This document shows, one piece after another, positions 8,297 to 17,120 of a DNA stretch of 64,000 bases. Under the pieces are notes generated by a model. That model ran no database searches. It was given only the letters and a program-made list of their open reading frames with translations, and was not told the origin of the DNA. This stretch comes from Flavobacterium caseinilyticum. GTDB taxonomy: Bacteria; Bacteroidota; Bacteroidia; Flavobacteriales; Flavobacteriaceae. The first letter of the stretch is position 1, and every line of letters begins with the position of its first letter. The stretch is taken from contig NZ_SMFM01000008.1 in assembly GCF_004349085.1 (NCBI RefSeq), positions 1 through 64,000 on the forward strand. The letters run 5' to 3'. The position numbers and the translations under genes are program-made.

Positions 8297-8402
8297 ATCG
8301 CCGCACAACAGCGGTCTCAACATTGCTGCTTTTTCATTGCCTTAATGTCACCTCTGCTTTCCTTTGAATAAATTTAGTGTTTTTCTCTATTACAAAGTAA
8401 AG

Positions 8403-8560
8403 GCTCGTTTGCAAAGAGTGCCTACTTTACTGATAAAAACAATTCATAGCGTTTGCAATGCGGCTCACTAAACAGACCCATTTCGCGCGGAATTACATTC
8501 TATGCCTTTTCCGAATAATAGCCAATTAACGATTATCCCCATTGTCATAAAAATTTCTTT
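8403..8560. repeat. Composite dispersed repeat, copy 2
   Basis: The order is GAGTGCCTACTTTACTGATA, AGCGTTTGCAATGCGGCTCA, core GCGGAATTACATTCTATGCC (8485-8506) and then a CCAATTAACGATT-type tail. The same order is found at 50805-50960 and 56040-56200, and the core-plus-tail part at 38587. Confidence 0.75.
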
Positions 8561-8658
8561 CGCACTTTCCAATTAATCAACAATAAAGATCTTTTTCCTA
8601 TCCTTAAAAAACAAATAAATTATCTCCATGCAAGAATATCAATGTAAAAAAACTACTT

Positions 8659-8666
8659 TATCTTTG
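8659..8666 (+). promoter_or_regulatory. xseA: TAnnTTTG box of the xseA block (decayed copy)
   Basis: TATCTTTG lies 48 bp before the xseA ATG. The 20 bp before it (ATGTAAAAAAACTACTT) are identical upstream of the intact xseA at 56306, so a functional promoter was copied with the block. Confidence 0.55.
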
Positions 8667-8714
8667 AAATAAAATAAAAGGAAAAATCCTTTTAGGTATT
8701 AATACAAAATTATA

Positions 8715-10105
8715 ATGCCTGAAAAAATCAATGATAAGACTATTTTCTCGCTGCTGGAAGTGACTAACATTATCAAAAAAACGTTAGAAGAAAGGTATAA
8801 AAGTGCGTTTTGGATTAAAGCTGAAATGAACAAACTGAATCATTGCAGTCAGTCAGGTCATTGCTTTCCGGAATTAGTAGAAAAAAGAGATGGGAAAATA
8901 ATCGCGCAAATTAAATCTACCATATGGCGTGACGATTACCAAAATATCAATCGCAATTTTCTACAAATACTAAAAGGACCGCTCAAACATGGAATCAAAA
9001 TTTTATTCCTTGCTAAAATAGCCTTCGATCCTGCTTTTGGCCTTTCACTTCAAATAGTAGATATTGATCCGCAATTTACGTTAGAAGATTTAGAAAATGA
9101 AAAGCGGGAAACGATCAAACAGCTACAATTAGAGGGTATTTATTAAACAAATAAAAAGTTAGAACTCTCCTTTTTACCCTAACGAATTGCAATAATTTCG
9201 GTAGCAACCAGCAAAGGCTTTGGTGATTTTATAGATGTTATTGATAAAAATGCCTGGAATTACAAGTTCTTTTATCTTATATTTCCATCCATACTGCAAG
9301 GAGGCAAAGCAGTTTCAGGCATCATTGCACAATTAGAAAGAATTAGAAAAGTAATCCATCATTTCGATTCAGTCGCTATTATTAGGGGCGGTGGTGGCGA
9401 TGTGGCTTATCCTGTTACAATAATTACGAATTGGCCAAAGCAATTGCCTTATTTCCTATCCATGTAATTATTGGTATCGGCCATGTCACAAATGAAACGG
9501 TTTGCAAAATGATTGCACATACCAACGCAATAACACCAACAAAACTTGCCGAATACCTGATACAAAAATTTCATAATTTCTCTGTACCAATTCAAAAGGC
9601 CAAAGAAAAAATAGTGGACAAATCAAGACGATTGCTAAGTGAAGAAAATACCAAACTAGAATCAGAATTGAAGTTGTTTCGCTCCATAACGGTTAATATT
9701 TTGAACACCAATGAAAACCGAATCAAAATTGCCAGCTACGCAATTCAGCAACAATCCCAATTCATAGTAAAAATCAACCACGAAAAATTAAACGTACTGC
9801 AAGCCAAAACACGCATTGCAACTAAATTCAATCTGCATCAACTAAAAGTAGCTGTTATTCAATTACAAGAAAAATTAGAATTGCAACCCATACTATATCT
9901 TAAAAATTCCGAACTTGCATTGGAAAAAATAGAAAAAAACAGCCAAATCATGGATCCTATAAATGTTTTAAAAAGAGGTTTTAGCATAACGTATTCAAAT
10001 GGCAAAGCTATCAAAGATGTTTCCCAATTGGAAAAAGGCGCAGCAATAAACACATTGCTATTTAACTGTACCATTGAAAGTACCATCACAAAAATCAAAG
10101 AATAA
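8715..10105 (+). pseudogene. xseA: Exodeoxyribonuclease VII large subunit, decayed copy
   Basis: It aligns over its whole length with the intact 463-residue copy at 56360. Three lesions are visible. TAA at 9144-9146 replaces a Gly/Asp-region codon after GIY. A second in-frame stop (CCC TAA CGA, near 9178-9183) stands where the intact gene has CAA. A one-base deletion falls near 9403, just after RGGGGDV, which shifts the rest until the C-terminal frame opens at 9431. The OB-fold and C-terminal coiled-coil regions are otherwise well preserved, so decay is recent. The downstream xseB and SRAP genes remain intact. Confidence 0.9.
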
Positions 10106-10106
10106 A

Positions 10107-10304
10107 ATGGAAGAAGAATTGAATTATAAGAATGCCTTTGAGGAATTGCAGGGAATTGTCACCGAAATAGAAAAAGGAGAAATCTCAGTAGATGAACTCT
10201 CTGCAAAAGTAAAAAGAGCAACAGTACTAATTAAATTTTGCAAATTAAAATTAACCACAATCGAAGAGGACGTGAATGCAATTTTAAAAGAACTCGAAAA
10301 TTAA
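10107..10304 (+). CDS. xseB: Exodeoxyribonuclease VII small subunit
   Basis: 65 residues, all helical: Y-x-N-A-F-E-E-L, then EIEKGEISVDELSAKVKRA and KFCKLKLTTIEEDVNAILKEL. This is the XseB pattern that wraps the XseA coiled coil. The ATG at 10107 follows the xseA stop by one base. It is almost identical to the copy at 57753. With its own xseA broken, it can only work with another XseA, such as the intact copy. Confidence 0.9.
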   Translation: MEEELNYKNAFEELQGIVTEIEKGEISVDELSAKVKRATVLIKFCKLKLTTIEEDVNAILKELEN

Positions 10305-10321
10305 TAAATAAAGAAAATAGT

Positions 10322-10939
10322 ATGTGTTTTCATTCCAAACAAACCAAATTAGCATTAGAAGTACAAAGCAGGTTCAACGCAACTATTGACAATCCGGTGG
10401 AATTCAAACCTAGTGCTACTATCAATGGCTTTGACTATCCAAAAACACCTGTAATTATTGATGAAAAACCAAACGTCATTACCCATTACAATTGGGGTTT
10501 AATTCCATCATGGGCGAAGGACGAGGAAATTAAAAAATACACGCTTAACGCCAAAATAGAAACGGTCAACGAAAAACCTTCCTTCAAAAATTCAGTCGAC
10601 AAAAGATGCCTGATTATTGCAAATGGATATTACGAATGGCAATGGTTGGATTCAAAAGGGAAAACAAAACAAAAATACGAATTGTGTTTACCTAACGAAG
10701 AACTTTTTGCTTTTGCGGGTTTATATTCCCATTGGGTAGATAAAGAAACCGGAGAAATCAAAAACACTTACACCATACTCACCACCGAAGCCAATCCACT
10801 TTTAGCGGAAATCCACAATAATAAAAAAAGAATGCCGGTAGTTTTAAAAAGAGAAGACGAAATGAAATGGTTACACCATGAACCAGTAGAGCACTTTGCC
10901 TTTCATTATTCTGCAGACCTAATTGCTGTTAAATTATAA
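10322..10939 (+). CDS. SRAP-domain abasic-site processing protein (YedK/HMCES family)
   Basis: The start at 10322 gives MCFHSK, which exposes the essential Cys2 that forms a thiazolidine crosslink with abasic sites in single-stranded DNA. Other family landmarks are HYNWGLIPSWA, LNAKIETVNEKPSFKN, NGYYEWQW with the catalytic Glu, and the IHNNKKRMPVVL segment. The length of 205 residues equals that of the second copy at 58205. It lies 17 bp after xseB. Clustering with umuDC and xseAB supports a DNA-damage tolerance role. Confidence 0.92.
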   Translation: MCFHSKQTKLALEVQSRFNATIDNPVEFKPSATINGFDYPKTPVIIDEKPNVITHYNWGLIPSWAKDEEIKKYTLNAKIETVNEKPSFKNSVDKRCLIIANGYYEWQWLDSKGKTKQKYELCLPNEELFAFAGLYSHWVDKETGEIKNTYTILTTEANPLLAEIHNNKKRMPVVLKREDEMKWLHHEPVEHFAFHYSADLIAVKL

Positions 10940-11121
10940 ATGATACTCTTCATCACTAAATGCGGTTCCGCATCCACATCAATTCGCAAAACAGTCTGCG
11001 GAACATCAAAACGGAATGTTACACCATTAATTAAAGCAACAAAACTACCATCAGAGCCATTAATAGAAACTAATCCAAAATAGTTTATGAATTTGGTCTC
11101 AAAAGGTAGTAACACGATCAT
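10940..11121 (-). pseudogene. Degenerate reverse-strand remnant shared with the 58.9 kb block
   Basis: Read on the minus strand, the segment contains FINYFGLVSINGSDGS and FRFDVPQTVLRIDV. A related minus-strand frame follows the second SRAP gene (58852-59091: INFFGLDPDNGTDGI). The two are homologous but each is broken, so a gene that once converged on the SRAP gene has decayed in both copies. The parent family is not recognised. Confidence 0.4.
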
Positions 11122-11265
11122 TTAGTAATGAAAATGAAAAAACAATTCCTTTATTAATGGTTTATTTTACTAATTAACGGCAAACAATTATAAAAATTAG
11201 AGCCACTCTAAAAATGAATCAATAATTCTACTTTAATCAGTTTATTTTTTTTAAATATGTCACAC

Positions 11266-11291
11266 TTTGACGTTATGGAAACTTACTTTTG
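11266..11291 (+). promoter_or_regulatory. Shared island promoter, copy A
   Basis: GTCACAC-TTTG-AC is followed after exactly 14 nt by TACTTTTG (11284-11291), 25 bp before the ATG at 11317. The same G-N-C-A-N3-TTTG-[A/T]-C element with 14-nt spacing precedes genes at 21402, 25852, 27657 and 29986. Confidence 0.55.
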
Positions 11292-11316
11292 ACTCTAATA
11301 GTAAAAACAATCTGAA

Positions 11317-11520
11317 ATGAAAAGAATTATAATAGAACTCTCGGAAGAACAACACAACAAATTGAAAGCACACCAAAGAAGAGGTACGGAAATAAATGGA
11401 GCATCTGATAGCCTTTCAGGATGTAGTATTAAATTATGTTGTTGTGAAGTTGGAGATTGGCTCGAAGTAGAAATGAACGGAACATTGAACTTAGGTGATG
11501 TAAATTGGAAAATAGAATAA
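11317..11520 (+). CDS. Small hypothetical protein, 67 aa
   Basis: The N-terminus (MKRIIIELSEEQHNKLKAH) resembles a ribbon-helix-helix-type opening. A cysteine-rich segment (GCSIKLCCCEVGDW) follows, and the C-terminus is acidic. The pattern is suggestive only; no family is assigned. The 3-bp gap to the next gene implies one transcript from the shared-type promoter at 11266. Confidence 0.55.
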   Translation: MKRIIIELSEEQHNKLKAHQRRGTEINGASDSLSGCSIKLCCCEVGDWLEVEMNGTLNLGDVNWKIE

Positions 11521-11523
11521 AAT

Positions 11524-11922
11524 ATGGAAATCGACGAAATTAAATTAGAAATTGAAAAACAATATCAGCAGTGGAAACTAGTACCGGGAAATATCGAGGA
11601 TTTTACAACTGCCGAAATATATGAAAGTGCAGTGCGATCAATGATAATTGACTATTGTGAAGGCAAAGGATATGAAGTGGAGGGATTCCCTTTTCAAAAA
11701 CGAATTTTGGGCGAAACAGACGTATACTATGATGAAGACTATTTTTGTTTCTGGCGATACGTAAAATATCTAGATATTCTTGCTACCACAAAAGATGATG
11801 TTTTAGAACTTTTATATTTTTATTCTTGTACTTTTTCGAAAGATTTGGAAATTACAAAAGATGATTATAGAAAAGACCTGTTAGAATATATTAGAGTAAA
11901 TATTTACGATGTAGAATTTTAG
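11524..11922 (+). CDS. Hypothetical acidic protein, 132 aa
   Basis: Soluble, strongly acidic and aromatic (DVYYDEDYFCFWRYVKYLD), with no signal or membrane segment. It starts 3 bp after the 67-aa gene and is probably translationally linked to it. A small acidic partner of a basic protein could be an immunity or antitoxin-like pair, but no motif supports this. Confidence 0.55.
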   Translation: MEIDEIKLEIEKQYQQWKLVPGNIEDFTTAEIYESAVRSMIIDYCEGKGYEVEGFPFQKRILGETDVYYDEDYFCFWRYVKYLDILATTKDDVLELLYFYSCTFSKDLEITKDDYRKDLLEYIRVNIYDVEF

Positions 11923-12009
11923 AGTTTTAAAAAAAAAAACTAAAAGTTACTTTATAAACCTTTCGATCAATTAATAAAACAGTTAAGTAAAATATTATTT
12001 CGGAGGTCA

Positions 12010-12035
12010 TTTGACAAAAAACTAATTTATAATCC
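12010..12035 (+). promoter_or_regulatory. Shared island promoter, diverged copy F
   Basis: GGTCA-TTTG-ACA is followed after 14 nt by TATAATCC, 28 bp before the esterase ATG. The TTTGAC and the spacing are kept; the -7 box is degenerate. Confidence 0.4.
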
Positions 12036-12063
12036 TTACAGCGATTATTTAAAACAACAAACC

Positions 12064-12564
12064 ATGAACATCCTATTCCTCCACGGACTCGAAAGCAAAT
12101 TAAGTCCAGCAAAAAGAGTAATTCTCGAAACATATGGTATTGTAATCGCCCCGGATTTGGATTATAATTCCAACCCCAATACAATCCAAAATTTATATGA
12201 CGAATTTAAGAGTCAGGAAATTACTGTGATTATTGGTAGTAGTATGGGCGGTTTTGCTGCCTATCATCTGGCAAATAGTATGGGTATTTGTGCATTATTG
12301 TACAATCCTGCCCTACCCTACAGAAATAATGTCGTACAAAACATTCCTTCAGATTTACCAAAAAAACGATCACCCCTGATGCGAATAGTTTTGGGCGGTC
12401 AGGATGATGTGATTAAAGCCAAAGACAATTTGGTTTTTCTGTCACAAAATTTTAGCGAGTTAAAAGAGTGTACAATTCAAATAATAAATGAATTGGCACA
12501 CCAAATTCCAGTACCTATTTTTGAAAAGCAAGCTGAATACTTTTTTGAGGAGCTCTGTTATTGA
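12064..12564 (+). CDS. YqiA/YcfP-like alpha/beta-hydrolase (esterase)
   Basis: A minimal alpha/beta hydrolase of 166 residues. NILFLHGLES forms the oxyanion region and G-S-S-M-G-G contains the nucleophile Ser60 in a GxSxG elbow. LGGQDDVI contains the likely catalytic Asp and NELAHQIP the His. This is the architecture of YqiA-type short-chain esterases. It stands alone on the plus strand between the acidic gene and the 12629 gene. Confidence 0.8.
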   Translation: MNILFLHGLESKLSPAKRVILETYGIVIAPDLDYNSNPNTIQNLYDEFKSQEITVIIGSSMGGFAAYHLANSMGICALLYNPALPYRNNVVQNIPSDLPKKRSPLMRIVLGGQDDVIKAKDNLVFLSQNFSELKECTIQIINELAHQIPVPIFEKQAEYFFEELCY

Positions 12565-12628
12565 AGAATGTCAAATGCTAATGACTTAATAACCAATAAA
12601 CTTGCAACTTTTTCAACCCATAGTTTCA

Positions 12629-13192
12629 ATGCAAAAACTAAAAATCAATTTTCACGGCGAAAGTTGGACCCTAAAAAAATTTGAATGCAATGATGATGAC
12701 CTCAAGGAGTGTATGAAAGTGGCATCTAGAATGAAACTCCAGTTAGACAAAGCCTTATTGGACCCATTCTTTTATTATTACCTTAAAATACCTGCTATTG
12801 CTTCGACAGAGCACCTGCCGGGCAAAAAATGGTCTGGTTTATTGGACTCGCCAAAAAACCAAATCGAGATTTGGTACAACGCCAAGAAAATCAAAAAACT
12901 ACAAATCGCCGATATAGATCGGGATTTGTTGCTTTTCCCCATTTACAACAAGAATAAAATCAAGATTAATAAAGAATATAGTCCCGGCATTTATGTGGAA
13001 CAGCAAGCAATAGGTTTTGTGGGCAGCTACGAACTAAATATAGAATCCTTCAATTTGGAAGATTTGCAGTTCAATTTGCTGCAATTTAATGATAAACTGT
13101 TATTGCAACCACCCACCTACTGCAGCCAAAACCTGCGTTTCAGAAAAAAAGAGACTTTACTGACATACCAGAATGGTTTTGAGGTTAAATAA
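12629..13192 (+). CDS. Hypothetical protein, paralogue of the 30429 gene
   Basis: The ATG at 12629 is chosen because the protein then begins MQKLKINFHGESWTLKKFEC, collinear with the paralogue MQTLKINLHGESWMLKKFEC at 30429. The two share DPFFYYYLKIP, EHLPG, PGIYVEQ/PGIYIEQ and FNLLQFN over their full length. The protein is soluble with no recognised fold or catalytic motif. The copies lie near the two borders of the dynamin/DnaA-FtsZ island. They may be partner proteins of conflict modules, or duplicated border genes left by successive insertions. Confidence 0.7.
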   Translation: MQKLKINFHGESWTLKKFECNDDDLKECMKVASRMKLQLDKALLDPFFYYYLKIPAIASTEHLPGKKWSGLLDSPKNQIEIWYNAKKIKKLQIADIDRDLLLFPIYNKNKIKINKEYSPGIYVEQQAIGFVGSYELNIESFNLEDLQFNLLQFNDKLLLQPPTYCSQNLRFRKKETLLTYQNGFEVK

Positions 13193-13302
13193 GCAGCAAA
13201 TAGTAGCACTTCAAAAACTACATCGATTACCATAATTTAATTTTTAATTTATTTTCACCCTTTACGGTTTCCCGTAAGGATGCCAATTATATAGACATTA
13301 GG

Positions 13303-13328
13303 TTTGTAAATGCTTGTCCGTAATCCAT
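13303..13328 (+). promoter_or_regulatory. Possible promoter of the dynamin operon
   Basis: GACATTAGG-TTTG is followed after 14 nt by TAATCCAT, 59 bp before the zinc-ribbon gene. It has the same geometry as the shared island promoters but a poor -7 box. A CCTTTACGG-TTTC-CCGTAAGG hairpin lies just upstream (13258-13279). Confidence 0.3.
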
Positions 13329-13387
13329 AAAACAGGAGAGTTTTTTTGGCCAAGTATAAAAAATGGAAAAGTTAAATAAAATTAAAT

Positions 13388-13639
13388 ATGGCAAATTGTT
13401 ATTGTGAGTACTGCGGTACCAAAAGTTCAAGCATTTCTAGTTTAACGGCTAATTCCTGCCATCGTCATCCACTGGGTTCAGGTAAAGGAAAACACAAATT
13501 ATACGAGGGAAGCGAGAAATCGCAATATAGCTGTAAATATTGTGGCACTTCATCTTCACAAATTACATCATTAACAGCCAACTCCTGCCACCGCCATCCA
13601 AATGGTTCAGGGAAAGGGAAGCATGCGCCGGCATTATAG
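13388..13639 (+). CDS. Tandem zinc-ribbon-like protein, 83 aa
   Basis: It consists of two near-identical 43-residue units: Y-C-x2-C-G-T at Cys6/Cys9 and Cys49/Cys52, then SLTANSCHRHP (Cys24, His27; Cys67, His70) and G-S-G-K-G-K-H ending in His36 and His79. Each unit has enough Cys/His ligands for one zinc. Similar CxxC...CxxHP...GKGKH proteins are common small Bacteroidota proteins. It starts the dynamin operon, with the GTPase 27 bp downstream. A role as adaptor or sensor for the GTPases is inference. No DNA-binding element is visible. Confidence 0.7.
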   Translation: MANCYCEYCGTKSSSISSLTANSCHRHPLGSGKGKHKLYEGSEKSQYSCKYCGTSSSQITSLTANSCHRHPNGSGKGKHAPAL

Positions 13640-13666
13640 ATTGTAAAAATTAAATCAAATAAAAAA

Positions 13667-15370
13667 ATGAAAGATATTAAATCAATAAGCGAAGATTTCA
13701 AGAAAGTATTAAATCTAGCTTTGGAAAAAACAATTACTTCTGTGCCAGAAAAAAATGCGGAAGATATAAAGATAAAGACTCAGAGCTTAATCAATGACTT
13801 AAATGATCAATTGTATATCAAAGTTCCTTTTATCGGTGATTTTAGTGCTGGTAAAAGTAGTCTTTTAAATGCTTATTTAAATAGACCTGAGCTTTTGCCA
13901 ACAAGTATCAGACCGGAAACGGCAGTTTCTTATGAATTGTATTATGCCCCGGTAGAAACAGTGGAACATTATAGAAAAGGTCTACTTATTACGGATAAAG
14001 GGATTGGTGATTTAGCCCATCTAAATGTTCAAGCTGGTGACATTGTGAAAGTATATGTAGATAACCAAAAAGTTAAGGAATTAATAGAACGTAATATCGT
14101 ATTGGTCGATATGCCTGGTACAGATTCGAGTTTGGAAGCTCACGAAAAAGCGATTATGAGCTACCTTACTGAAGGAACAGCCTTTATCACTTTGGTAGAT
14201 TGCGAGCATGGTTCCTTGAAACAAAGTGCTTTGCGATTTATTTCAGAGGTTCAGGGTTATGATATTGATGCACATGTATTGGTAACAAAATCTGATAAAA
14301 AACCATTAGAGGATCGATTGAAAATCAAGGATTATATCGAAAGTCAAATGCGTCGTTACGTCAAAGGAGCTATATCTGTCGGTATTGTTTCATCTGTGAA
14401 AAATGAAATTGAAGATTTAGAGAAAGTAATTGCAAATCTTGACAGTTTTTCATTGTATAAACAGCGTTTCTCAAATAATGTAATGGGATTATTGGATGAA
14501 ATGATTTCCATTTTGAAAATGAGAAATAAAACCTTGTCAGAAAATGTAGAATCCCTTAAAAAAGAATTACTGGAAATTCATTCTGAACAGGAAAAAGCAA
14601 TCCTTAAGTTGAATGAGAATAACGAAACTAAGAAAGTATCTTCTGCGTCAACCGATTTAATATTAGACGAGATTAAAAACAAATTAGTTTCGATGGAAAC
14701 TGATTTTGTTAATGAAATGATCAACAATCCGAATAATGGGACTGGTGTTAATCAAAGATTAATCGAATCAGTTCGTCCAATAATGATAAGCGAATTGGGA
14801 AAAGTACAGGAAACGCTTTGGCAAGACTTACAAGACAAAACAGCTACTATTTTTGAAAGTATCTCTCAATTCGAAAACACCGAAAGATTTGATTCACAAT
14901 CAGTAATCGGTACAATCGAAACCAAGATAAAGCCACTGACCGATCTCGTGTTCAAAAACAGTAAAGTTTACAAAGGAATCATTGGAGCGTTAGGAATTGG
15001 GACAGCATTTGTAGCTCCTTGGGTAGAAATACTCATTTTCTTTGGCCCCGATATCCTTAAATTCTTTGGAATTGGTGGGGATTCAAGAAAAGAAAAAGAA
15101 GCTATGTATAAAGACAATTTTCTCAATAAAGTAGTTCCTGGAATCGTTAATCATTTGAGACCAAAAATTGAGGAATCCTTGGCACAATCACATCATGAGA
15201 TGGTTTTAACATTACAAAATGAAATTAATGAAAAAGTAATGCAAATTCAAAACAGTATTGAAGCCCGTTCAAATGAGGTAAAACAAAGCGAAGAACAAAT
15301 TAATATCGAAAAAGAGGCAATCGAAGTAAAAATAGTGTTAATTGAAGAATTGAAAATTCAAGCGGCTTAA
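13667..15370 (+). CDS. Dynamin-like GTPase 1 with a membrane-inserting segment
   Basis: 567 residues. P-loop G-D-F-S-A-G-K-S-S (57-65), switch I SIRPETAVS, G3 D-M-P-G (148-151) and G4 T-K-S-D (207-210) define a dynamin-superfamily GTPase. A long helical stalk with coiled coils (280-430) follows. A glycine-rich hydrophobic stretch (436-470: IIGALGIGTAFVAPWV, LIFFG) is a likely membrane paddle or hairpin. Bacterial dynamins remodel membranes and act in stress or phage tolerance. It is the first of three GTPases in the operon; tandem dissimilar dynamins often act as hetero-oligomers. Confidence 0.88.
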   Translation: MKDIKSISEDFKKVLNLALEKTITSVPEKNAEDIKIKTQSLINDLNDQLYIKVPFIGDFSAGKSSLLNAYLNRPELLPTSIRPETAVSYELYYAPVETVEHYRKGLLITDKGIGDLAHLNVQAGDIVKVYVDNQKVKELIERNIVLVDMPGTDSSLEAHEKAIMSYLTEGTAFITLVDCEHGSLKQSALRFISEVQGYDIDAHVLVTKSDKKPLEDRLKIKDYIESQMRRYVKGAISVGIVSSVKNEIEDLEKVIANLDSFSLYKQRFSNNVMGLLDEMISILKMRNKTLSENVESLKKELLEIHSEQEKAILKLNENNETKKVSSASTDLILDEIKNKLVSMETDFVNEMINNPNNGTGVNQRLIESVRPIMISELGKVQETLWQDLQDKTATIFESISQFENTERFDSQSVIGTIETKIKPLTDLVFKNSKVYKGIIGALGIGTAFVAPWVEILIFFGPDILKFFGIGGDSRKEKEAMYKDNFLNKVVPGIVNHLRPKIEESLAQSHHEMVLTLQNEINEKVMQIQNSIEARSNEVKQSEEQINIEKEAIEVKIVLIEELKIQAA

Positions 15371-15383
15371 CAATAACAAAACA

Positions 15384-15424
15384 GAAAAGTCTTAGGATTC
15401 ATCAAATGAATCCCAAGACTTTTC
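15384..15424 (+). terminator. Long hairpin between GTPase 1 and 2
   Basis: A 19-bp stem with one mismatch and the loop CAA lies in the 78-bp gap; its arms contain AAGTCTT and AAGACTT. Only an interrupted T-run (TTTTCTTC) follows. It more likely adjusts expression within the operon or stabilises the upstream message than ends transcription fully. Confidence 0.5.
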
Positions 15425-15448
15425 TTCGTATAAATAATATAATTTTAA

Positions 15449-17101
15449 ATGGCTATATTTAAAAGAAAAAAAGATTCAGAATCAATACCGTCAGGCCCTA
15501 GTTTTATAAAAATTGAAAACATATATCTGGAATCGACTACCAAAGCATTAGAATTAATTGGTCAGTTAAATGGTGGGACAAGAATAAAAGGCGTTGATGC
15601 AGAATTTACAGAAATTGATAGCTATTTCACCAAAAAGAACAAAGAGCAGGAGGCAGGAAGTATCAGGCAAATTTTAACAGACAACGGCTTTGGAGAATAT
15701 ATTCAAGATATTCAGAATAGCATCAATGATGTCAAATTGGAATTGTCTTCAAATGTAGATGATGAATTTGCAACTATAGCTGTAGCAGGAGCGTTTAGCG
15801 CTGGAAAATCAAGCTTTTTGAATTCCATCCTTTTCGGTGATGCTGAAAAAGAAATTTTGCCTTCCGGTCAAAAACCAACTTCGGTTGTTCCTACGTATTT
15901 ATACTGCGGAAAAGTCTCAGAGTTATCAATACAAGCTGAGAACAACAGTGAAAACATGGTTGCTATTGACAAAAATGTGTTAGCTGCGATAGGACATGAT
16001 TTCGAAACCCGTCATAAAATACAGTTATCAAGTTTTCTTAAACGACTTTATCTGAATGTTCCAACAGTATCGGCTCTGGCAGACATTGCATTCATCGATA
16101 CTCCCGGATATGACAAAGCAGAAAAAACAGATCAGCGAAGCACACAAACTGACAGAGAAACCGCTGAAGCAGAACTTAAAAGAGGGGATGCTCTTTTCTG
16201 GCTTATTGATATTGAAAGGGGCTCATTGACTCGTGACGATAAAGAGTTTATAACCAAATTTGATAAAAAAAAACCAAAAGTAATCATCATTAACAAAGCA
16301 GATAAGAAAGATCTAGTATCTATCAGAGAGGTCGTTCATCGTGTAGCGAAAGATCTGAAAACAGATGATGATAATACGATTATTGATGTCATTGCCTACT
16401 CTTCCCATAAAAAACAAGTATTGTATTCTTATCGAAAAAAATATATGGATACGATATACGGTGAGATAAAACAATTCGCAAAAAAATCGAATGCTGAATC
16501 TCAATGTGTCGAATATTTAGAAAAAATGTTAGATTTTATCATAATCAGCTATATTAATCCAAAAATAAAATTGCATGATACTGAGATTCAAACAATCAAT
16601 CGACTTTTAAATCAGTCAATTAAAGACGGAAGTCCGAAAGATGAACAAGAGTATTTCAGAAACCGTAAAAATGTATTATTAGCAGAAGGAGATTATCTAT
16701 TCAATGATAAAAAAATAGCTGAAAAAGAATTCAGTAATCTAATTGATGATTTAAAAACAAAAGTTCGAAATATTCGCAGAAACAAATCGACTCAATCGAG
16801 AGTTGATGTGAAATCTTCTGTAAGCGCTGGAAATGTTTTTATTGCTATTAAAACAGCTAATCACGATAATTTCTTAAACTGTTTCGCCCATGATAATGGT
16901 GTGGATCAATATGAAAAATTCGATAATTATACCCCATTAACGGCTGCCATCTATGAAGGCAATTTAGAAATGGTGCGTTTCTTTGATAACCAAGGTGCAG
17001 ATTTCACAACTCCCGATGATCACAACAGAAATGCTATGGAATCCGCAAAACATTTCGGATACAGAAATATCATTTCGTTCCTTGAAGAAAAAGGGTATTA
17101 A
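15449..17101 (+). CDS. Dynamin-like GTPase 2 with C-terminal ankyrin repeats
   Basis: 550 residues. P-loop A-G-A-F-S-A-G-K-S-S (113-122), switch I QKPTSVVPTY, G3 D-T-P-G (217-220) and G4 N-K-A-D (282-285). The helical region after the GTPase is short. The C-terminal 85 residues (about 466-550) carry ankyrin-type units, for example NYTPLTAAIYEGNLEMVRFF followed by G-A-D and then NAMESAKHFGYRNIISFLEE. No membrane helix is seen. The fusion of dynamin and ankyrin suggests a target-recognition arm. The next gene starts 19 bp after its stop. Confidence 0.85.
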   Translation: MAIFKRKKDSESIPSGPSFIKIENIYLESTTKALELIGQLNGGTRIKGVDAEFTEIDSYFTKKNKEQEAGSIRQILTDNGFGEYIQDIQNSINDVKLELSSNVDDEFATIAVAGAFSAGKSSFLNSILFGDAEKEILPSGQKPTSVVPTYLYCGKVSELSIQAENNSENMVAIDKNVLAAIGHDFETRHKIQLSSFLKRLYLNVPTVSALADIAFIDTPGYDKAEKTDQRSTQTDRETAEAELKRGDALFWLIDIERGSLTRDDKEFITKFDKKKPKVIIINKADKKDLVSIREVVHRVAKDLKTDDDNTIIDVIAYSSHKKQVLYSYRKKYMDTIYGEIKQFAKKSNAESQCVEYLEKMLDFIIISYINPKIKLHDTEIQTINRLLNQSIKDGSPKDEQEYFRNRKNVLLAEGDYLFNDKKIAEKEFSNLIDDLKTKVRNIRRNKSTQSRVDVKSSVSAGNVFIAIKTANHDNFLNCFAHDNGVDQYEKFDNYTPLTAAIYEGNLEMVRFFDNQGADFTTPDDHNRNAMESAKHFGYRNIISFLEEKGY

Positions 17102-17120
17102 AAAATTAGAATTAAAAAAA

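Larger units (their letters stand above)
8297..8714 (+). other. Spacer with cassette end box, composite repeat and xseA leader
   Basis: It holds GCACAAC at 8303-8309 (end of cassette 2, right-hand partner not found). The composite dispersed repeat follows at 8403-8560, with GCGTTTGCAATGCGGCTCACT ahead of the GGAAT/ATTCC core at 8485. The leader of the decayed xseA, with a TATCTTTG box, comes last. Confidence 0.6.

Noticed and set aside
16983..17120. N-terminal extension of dynamin-like GTPase 3
   Set aside because: It would overlap the ankyrin region of GTPase 2. The ATG at 17121 begins the family-like sequence and fits the 19-bp gap.
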